Under the pieces are notes generated by a model that saw nothing but the letters and a program-made list of their open reading frames with translations, was not told where the DNA came from and did not search any database. From Gaiellasilicea sp035525905 (lineage in GTDB: Bacteria; Actinomycetota; Thermoleophilia; Gaiellales; Gaiellaceae): a stretch of DNA of 34,128 nt. Where the stretch lies: the NCBI GenBank assembly GCA_035525905.1, contig DATLDK010000077.1:1-34128 (forward strand). Reading direction: 5' to 3'. Both the position numbers and the translations under genes were made by a program. Each line of letters opens with the position of its first letter. The first letter of the stretch is position 1. Of this stretch, positions 28,309-34,128 are shown one piece after another.

Positions 28309-28442
28309 TCCTCGGACTGCGAGTGCTAGCCTTTCGGGTACCTGGAGAGCTTTGAACGGCAGCTTGGCGACCAGGATAAAAAACGCCTAAAGAGCCCGGG
28401 AGCATCCGCTCCCGTCCTCCTTGGGCCGGTCGGCGAGGACGG
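28309..28442 (+). promoter_or_regulatory. structured leader of metH
   Basis: The 134 nt between the reductase stop and the metH ATG can form several helices: a long-range CCTGG/CCAGG pair (28341-28345 with about 28371-28375), a perfect 7-bp hairpin (28397-28403 / 28408-28414, loop ATCC), and an 8-bp hairpin (28412-28419 / 28435-28442) whose right arm is the ribosome-site region (gaggacgg) ending at the base before ATG. The last two share bases 28412-28414 and so compete. A TAGCCT at 28327-28332 could be a -10 box. It lacks the B12 box and the SAM-I core, so no known riboswitch class is assigned. Confidence 0.5.
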
Positions 28443-32033
<3,591 letters not shown>

Positions 32034-32059
32034 CGGCAGCGGCTGTTAGCGTCCGCCGC

Positions 32060-33259
32060 ATCCTCAGCCTCGACGCACTCCGCCACGCGCCCGACTTCCG
32101 GCGCCTGTTCCTCGCCACGTTCGGGTCCGGGGTCGGCACCTACCTCGCTGCGGTTGCCCTCACGGTCGACGTCTTCGACCGCACCGGCTCCGGCGCGTGG
32201 GTGAGCGCCCTGCTGATCGCGGACTTTCTCCCGGTCATTCTGATCGGGCTGCTGTTCGCGCCCCTCGTGGACCGGCTCTCGCGACGGCGCCTGCTGATCG
32301 TCTCGGATCTCGTTCGCGCCATCCTGTTCTGCCTGCTTCCCTTCGCGGGGAGCGCCACCGTCATCGTCGCGCTGGCGGCCGTCGTCGGCATCGCCACGGG
32401 ATTCTTCCGCCCGGCCGTGTATGCCGGGATGCCCAACCTGGTCGAGGACTCCCGCCTGCCCGAAGCGACGTCGCTCTTCCACACCGTCGAGAACCTGACG
32501 TGGATGGTCGGGCCCGTTCTCGGCGGCTTGTTGATCGCGGCGCAGGGCCCCGACCTCGCCTACTGGCTGAATGCCGCGACGTTCGTCGCCTCGGCGGCCC
32601 TGCTGGCGCGGATCCCCGCGGCGCGGCTCCAGGCGGGCGAGGTCGAGAGCCGCGGTCACTGGCGGGACATCGGCGACGGGATAGCGGTCGTGCTGAGGTC
32701 AAAGCCACTGCTGGTCGTCCTCATCGTCTGGAACGTTGTCATGCTCGGAAACGCTGCCGTCAACGTCGCCGAGGTCGTGCTGGCGAAGGTGGCGCTCGGG
32801 GCGGGCAACATCGGCTTCGGGGTGCTCGTCGCCGCCGGTGGACTCGGGCTCACCCTCGGCAGCTTCGCGTCAGGGACTGCCGTCGACCGGATCGGTCTGG
32901 GACGGCTCTACGCTCTCGGGATCGCGATGATGGCGGCCGGCTACGGGATCGCGGCGGCCTCGCCCAGCATTTACGTCGCCGTCCCGGCCGTCGTCGTGGC
33001 GGCGTTCGGCAACGGCGCGGCCGTCGTCTGCAACGCGCTCTTCGTGCAGCGAGGCGCCCCGGACGAGCTTCGTGGGCGGGCGTTCACGGTGATCATGTCG
33101 TCGAACTACGTCCTGCTCGGGACCGGGATGGTCGCTGCGGGCGCGCTCACGGACGCGTTCGGCGCACGCTGGGTCTGGGGGGGCGCGGCCGGCGCGTACC
33201 TCGTCGCTGCGCTACTGGCCGTCGCGCTGGCACCGAAGCGCAACGAGGCGCTTGCGTGA
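32060..33259 (+). CDS. MFS transporter (MFS_3/EntS-like exporter), start codon uncertain
   Basis: About 399 aa, roughly 12 membrane helices, with the loop-2-3 motif-A-like segment DRLSRRRLLIVSD and a central helical repeat typical of drug or siderophore exporters of the MFS_3 group. The first ATG/GTG/TTG in frame is GTG 32201, but clear MFS coding (LSLDALRHAPDFRRLFLATFGSG, then TYLAAVALTVDVFDRTGSGA) extends about 47 codons farther upstream. The frame is closed by a stop at 32018-32020. Possible non-canonical starts are ATC 32060 (7 nt after TAGCGT, a -10-like word) or CTG 32030 (directly after ggaggg). The boundary given is therefore provisional. Its stop overlaps the meaB start (gcgtga), so the two are coupled. 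Substrate unknown. Confidence 0.8.
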   Translation: MLSLDALRHAPDFRRLFLATFGSGVGTYLAAVALTVDVFDRTGSGAWVSALLIADFLPVILIGLLFAPLVDRLSRRRLLIVSDLVRAILFCLLPFAGSATVIVALAAVVGIATGFFRPAVYAGMPNLVEDSRLPEATSLFHTVENLTWMVGPVLGGLLIAAQGPDLAYWLNAATFVASAALLARIPAARLQAGEVESRGHWRDIGDGIAVVLRSKPLLVVLIVWNVVMLGNAAVNVAEVVLAKVALGAGNIGFGVLVAAGGLGLTLGSFASGTAVDRIGLGRLYALGIAMMAAGYGIAAASPSIYVAVPAVVVAAFGNGAAVVCNALFVQRGAPDELRGRAFTVIMSSNYVLLGTGMVAAGALTDAFGARWVWGGAAGAYLVAALLAVALAPKRNEALA

Positions 33260-34128
33260 GCACCCGGCACGCCTGGACGGTGGACGAGCTCGCAAGCGGA
33301 ATCCGCGGCACCGACCGGCGGGCGCTCGCGCGCGCGATCAGCCTGGTCGAGAACGGCGACCCGCTCGCCTACGAGCTGGTGCGCGAGCTCTATTCGGAGA
33401 CGGGCTCCGCGTATGTGGTCGGCGTCACCGGGCCACCTGGAGTCGGCAAGTCGTCCCTGATCAGCGCGGTCGTCCGGCACGTCCGGGAGGCGGGGCGCAC
33501 GGTGGGAGTCATCTCCGTGGATCCGTCCAGCCCCTTCACCCAGGGCGCGCTGCTTGGAGACCGGATCAGGCTTTCCGACCACTTTCTCGACCCAGGCGTC
33601 TTCATCCGCTCGATGGGCACCCGCGGCCATCTGGGCGGGCTCGCCGAGGCGACGCTGCAGGCCGCGCTCCTGCTCGATGCCGCGGGCAAGGACCTCGTGC
33701 TGCTCGAGACGGTCGGAGCGGGGCAGAGCGAGGTCGAGGTGATCGGGATCGCGGACACCGTGCTGCTCGTGCTGATGCCGGGCTCCGGTGACTCTGTGCA
33801 GGCGCTCAAGGCCGGGATCATGGAGATTCCCGACGTGATTGCCATCAACAAGATGGATCACCCCGCCGCGAAGACGATGTTGAACGAGGTTCGCTCGATC
33901 CTCGCTCTCGACCGCGACAGCGCCTGGCGACCGCCGATCGTGCTCACGGAGGCGCTGCGCGGGGAGAACGTATCCGAGCTCTGGGCCAAGGTGGAGGAGC
34001 ACCGTGCGCACCTGGAATCGGCAGGGCTGCTGGAGGAGCGGCGCCGCAAGAACCTCGCGGGCGAGGTGTTCGCAGCCGCTACCAGCCGCGCGAAGTCGCA
34101 TCTGCAGGCCGCCGTCGCCGAGAACCCG
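33256..34128 (+). CDS. meaB: MeaB/ArgK-type P-loop GTPase (3' truncated by window edge)
   Basis: 291 codons are visible with no stop by the window end; full-length relatives are about 320-340 aa. G-domain motifs: Walker A GPPGVGKS (59-66), VDPSSPFTQGALLGDRIRL (88-106; the family usually has GG where this has QG), ETVGAGQSEVEV (151-162) and NKMD (198-201, family NKxD). MeaB is a GTP-dependent chaperone that loads and protects B12-dependent methylmalonyl-CoA mutase and relatives (the old name ArgK is misleading). GTG 33256 overlaps the MFS stop. No mutase gene is in the window; it may follow outside. Together with metH this gives the block a cobalamin theme. Confidence 0.93.
   Translation, partial: MSTRHAWTVDELASGIRGTDRRALARAISLVENGDPLAYELVRELYSETGSAYVVGVTGPPGVGKSSLISAVVRHVREAGRTVGVISVDPSSPFTQGALLGDRIRLSDHFLDPGVFIRSMGTRGHLGGLAEATLQAALLLDAAGKDLVLLETVGAGQSEVEVIGIADTVLLVLMPGSGDSVQALKAGIMEIPDVIAINKMDHPAAKTMLNEVRSILALDRDSAWRPPIVLTEALRGENVSELWAKVEEHRAHLESAGLLEERRRKNLAGEVFAAATSRAKSHLQAAVAENP

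Noticed and set aside
28309..28442. Cobalamin or SAM riboswitch upstream of metH
   Set aside because: I looked for the B12 box, the SAM-I core and the SAM-IV core. Only a short resemblance (gagtgctagc) to a SAM-IV segment was seen, without the rest of the core, so no class is assigned.
32060..33259. MFS gene as an N-terminally broken pseudogene
   Set aside because: The whole fold appears intact and the frame is uninterrupted; only the start codon is in doubt, so I kept it as a gene with an uncertain start.

Overview
The window is GC-rich, densely coding DNA. Its gene content and codon use fit a high-GC actinobacterium, most plausibly of the Thermoleophilia (Gaiellales/Solirubrobacterales) type. 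That placement is inference from protein style; there is no rRNA or marker tree here. I found no tRNA, rRNA, CRISPR array, transposase or phage gene.

Layout. (1) 1-5949: the first part of an F1Fo ATP synthase operon: the tail of an AtpI-like membrane protein, then atpB-atpE-atpF-atpH, an interruption by two unrelated genes (an antisense lipoprotein and a sense secreted protein, 2416-3490), then atpA-atpG. (2) 5997-11389: a tightly coupled MoxR / DUF58 / membrane protein / VWA / TPR / VWA cluster (Bat-type), followed by a convergent 121-codon unknown gene (11386-11751). (3) 11886-17782: a complete SBP-B-C-D-F oligopeptide/dipeptide ABC transporter operon. (4) 17784-18797: a divergent pair, a helical lipoprotein on the minus strand and a membrane protein with an HxxxCxxC (zinc-containing anti-sigma, ZAS) motif on the plus strand. 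(5) 18842-25640: a second complete peptide transporter in the rearranged order C-SBP-B-D-F, then a small three-helix membrane protein and a second ZAS-type protein that is a clear paralogue of the first. (6) 25744-27600: atpD-atpC, the missing end of the ATP synthase operon, about 19.8 kb from atpG on the same strand, with its own apparent promoter. (7) 27607-34128: an FNR-type flavin reductase, cobalamin-dependent methionine synthase metH behind a structured leader, an MFS exporter without a canonical start codon, and a MeaB/ArgK-type GTPase running off the window end.

How it works together. The eight ATP synthase genes can supply a complete enzyme (a, c, b, delta, alpha, gamma, beta, epsilon), but alpha/gamma and beta/epsilon must come from separate transcripts or from one very long read-through. 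The MoxR-Bat genes encode an AAA+ ATPase and MIDAS-bearing membrane partners of a kind that elsewhere help assemble or activate large enzymes. The two transporters are each complete. The last block has a cobalamin theme (MetH; MeaB guards B12-dependent mutases), with a flavin reductase beside it that might serve MetH reactivation.

The points most worth attention are the split ATP synthase operon and what fills it, the antisense lipoprotein inside the atp operon, the paired orphan ZAS proteins, strong hairpins at both SBP/permease junctions, the ribosome-site-sequestering leader of metH, and a recurring pattern of -10-like TAnnnT boxes 6-10 nt before start codons, suggesting leaderless mRNAs.
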